This document shows positions 41,442-42,633 of a DNA stretch of 42,633 bases, piece by piece. The stretch is from Saprospiraceae bacterium (lineage in GTDB: Bacteria > Bacteroidota > Bacteroidia > Chitinophagales > Saprospiraceae), in NCBI GenBank assembly GCA_028284395.1, contig JANQRV010000570.1:1-42633 (forward strand), written 5' to 3'. Made by a program: the position numbers and the translations under genes. The notes beneath the pieces were generated by a model. It saw only the letters and a program-made list of their open reading frames with translations. It made no database searches and was not told the origin of the DNA. Within the stretch, counting starts at the first letter, position 1; each line of letters opens with the position of its first letter.

Positions 41442-42633
41442 TTATCCTATGGTAACTTCTCCGTCAAAGTCGAGCTTGATTTCGCGGTTTTTAGCATCGG
41501 CATTTTCCAGCAACCAGCTTGCCAATGGCGTAATTATGCTTTGTTCGATTGCTCTTTGGAGCGGACGAGCTCCGTACCGTTGGTCGAAGCCAATTCGGTT
41601 GATGTGCTGAATAATACGGGGGGTAAAGTGAAGTTTGAGACCTCTTTTGACAAAGCCTTCGCGCTGATTGAGGGCCTTCAGCTCTTTGTTGGTAATCTTA
41701 CGGATGTCTTCTTCGGTAAGGGAGCGGAAAAGCACAAAGCCATCGATGCGGTTGATGAACTCCGGTCGGAAATGTCGCTCGATTGCCGACAGATACTGGT
41801 GCTCTTCCCGTTCGGTAGACACGTAGCCGACGGGCTGTAAGTTGGATGCACCGAGATTAGAAGTCATCACGATGATGGTATTTCGAAAGTTGGTTACCCG
41901 GCCATAGGCGTCGACCAACATTCCTTCGTCGAGAATTCCCAATAAGACGTCAAAAATCGAAGGATGAGCTTTTTCGATTTCATCCAACAGTAACACGGAG
42001 AAAGGGCGCTCCCGCACCTCTTTGACCAATTGTCCTACTTCTTTCCCCGAACCGATAAAGCGGTACAACTGCCACGGTTGTTGGAACTCACTCATGTCGA
42101 TTCGAATCAGCGGCGATTTCTTCTGACCCTTTCCAAAGAAATAGTCTGCAAGTGCTTTGGCACTTTCGGTTTTACCGACGCCCGTAGGGCCGGCGAAAAG
42201 CAGGGTGTTAATGGGTTTATTGGGGTTGTTGAGGCCGGCTTTGAAGATTTTTACCAAACCACAAAGTTTGTTAACTGCCAATGGTTGCCCGATGATACGT
42301 TGGTTGAAGAAGCCGTAGAGTTCGGATTGGTCCAGTGGTAAATCGTCGCGCAAGAACAATTCGGGCAAACCGGTATTTTTGATGAAGCGCGAGAGTACGT
42401 CGCTGACGGTGATCTCGGTTCGGGAATCAATTTGAGCATCGTTGACGCATTCTCCCAGGAATTTTATGCCCTTTCCCGGAAAACTTTCGTACGGCTGATA
42501 GCGATTGAGCAATCGGTAGGCCATCTCAACCGCCGACTCTTCAATGTGGATTTTGTGCTTCTGAGTGACGAAACCGGAGAATTTTTCCAGGATCTTCTGG
42601 ATTTTTGTCTTTTGCAGTTTTGGAATGGAAACG
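41442..42633 (-). CDS. Clp family AAA+ ATPase, C-terminal part (5' end outside the window)
   Basis: The frame is open to the right edge of the window, so 396 residues of the C-terminal part are visible; the ATG at 42522 is internal. The first visible residues (EESAVEMAYRLLNRY, FPGKGIKFLGECVNDAQ) are the end of a first AAA+ module. The second module has a Walker A motif GPTGVGKT (42168-42191), Walker B VLLLDEIEKAH, a sensor 1 Asn in VMTSNLGA, and sensor 2 GARPLQRAIEQ. This resembles ClpA/ClpB/ClpC-type unfoldases. Without the N-terminal region it is not possible to say if it partners ClpP or acts in disaggregation. Confidence 0.88.
   Translation of the reverse strand, partial: VSIPKLQKTKIQKILEKFSGFVTQKHKIHIEESAVEMAYRLLNRYQPYESFPGKGIKFLGECVNDAQIDSRTEITVSDVLSRFIKNTGLPELFLRDDLPLDQSELYGFFNQRIIGQPLAVNKLCGLVKIFKAGLNNPNKPINTLLFAGPTGVGKTESAKALADYFFGKGQKKSPLIRIDMSEFQQPWQLYRFIGSGKEVGQLVKEVRERPFSVLLLDEIEKAHPSIFDVLLGILDEGMLVDAYGRVTNFRNTIIVMTSNLGASNLQPVGYVSTEREEHQYLSAIERHFRPEFINRIDGFVLFRSLTEEDIRKITNKELKALNQREGFVKRGLKLHFTPRIIQHINRIGFDQRYGARPLQRAIEQSIITPLASWLLENADAKNREIKLDFDGEVTIG

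Noticed and set aside
41442..42524. ATG at 42522-42524 taken as the start of the Clp ATPase
   Set aside because: The frame remains open to the right edge with continuing AAA+ sequence, so the true start is outside the window.

Overview
The window looks like chromosomal DNA from a member of the Bacteroidota, most probably a marine or sediment Saprospiria-type relative. That placement is inferred from gene content and promoter form. Several upstream regions carry the Bacteroidota promoter pattern (-33 TTTG, about 20 bp, -7 TAnnTTTG). Typical Bacteroidota families are present: plug-domain proteins, BlaI/M56 pairs, TPR histidine kinases, a CcmC/CcmD pair and secreted GD-T-type proteins. I see no rRNA, tRNA, CRISPR array, insertion sequence or phage gene.

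Layout. 1-7.2 kb is a glycan region: the 3' end of a plug-domain envelope protein, a GH2 glycosidase on the opposite strand, a lipoprotein that fuses a sulfatase to a GH43-like domain, and a secreted xylose-isomerase-like barrel protein. 7.3-10.6 kb holds a BlaI/M56 regulator pair, two tautomerase-superfamily genes and an NTF2-like lipoprotein. 10.7-16.1 kb has a clan GH-D alpha-galactosidase-like enzyme, a small orphan protein resembling the N-terminal part of HRDC proteins that accompany some reverse transcriptases, and a NarL-type two-component system. 16.07-16.73 kb is a gene-poor stretch rich in inverted repeats. 16.7-20.1 kb has a second BlaI/M56 pair followed by an alpha/beta hydrolase. 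20.2-24.0 kb has a VOC protein, a YjeF_N (NAD(P)H-hydrate epimerase-like) gene behind tandem 19-bp repeats, and a large secreted protein of unknown function. 24.0-30.5 kb has a TetR regulator with three copies of its probable operator, a TonB-C-domain protein, a beta-lactamase-fold serine hydrolase, a DinB/MDMPI protein, a secreted protein, an HExxH lipoprotein and a GNAT enzyme. 30.5-38.8 kb has a PVC-type cytochrome c lipoprotein, an orphan LytS-type kinase, CcmC/CcmD and a glutamate dehydrogenase. 39.0-42.6 kb has an Lrp/AsnC regulator, a TraB/GumN protein, a DUF819 membrane protein and the C-terminal part of a Clp AAA+ ATPase.

How the genes work together. The secreted sulfatase-GH43, GH2 and GH-D enzymes and the barrel protein are consistent with breakdown of a sulfated, galactose- or xylose-type polysaccharide, although no SusC/SusD pair is visible. 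The two BlaI/M56 modules have different dyads in their own promoters (CTCTA-N6-TAGAG and TACGA-N6-TCGTA), suggesting insulated parallel stress circuits. The TetR dyad AACCTAGA-N8-TCTAGGTT occurs over its own promoter and twice before the following TonB-C gene, giving a compact, testable regulon. The PVC-type cytochrome and CcmC/CcmD share a heme/cytochrome theme. I found no complete, clearly new multi-gene system. The strongest leads are the sulfatase-GH43 fusion, the TetR operator set, the two insulated BlaI circuits and the orphan HRDC-type protein.
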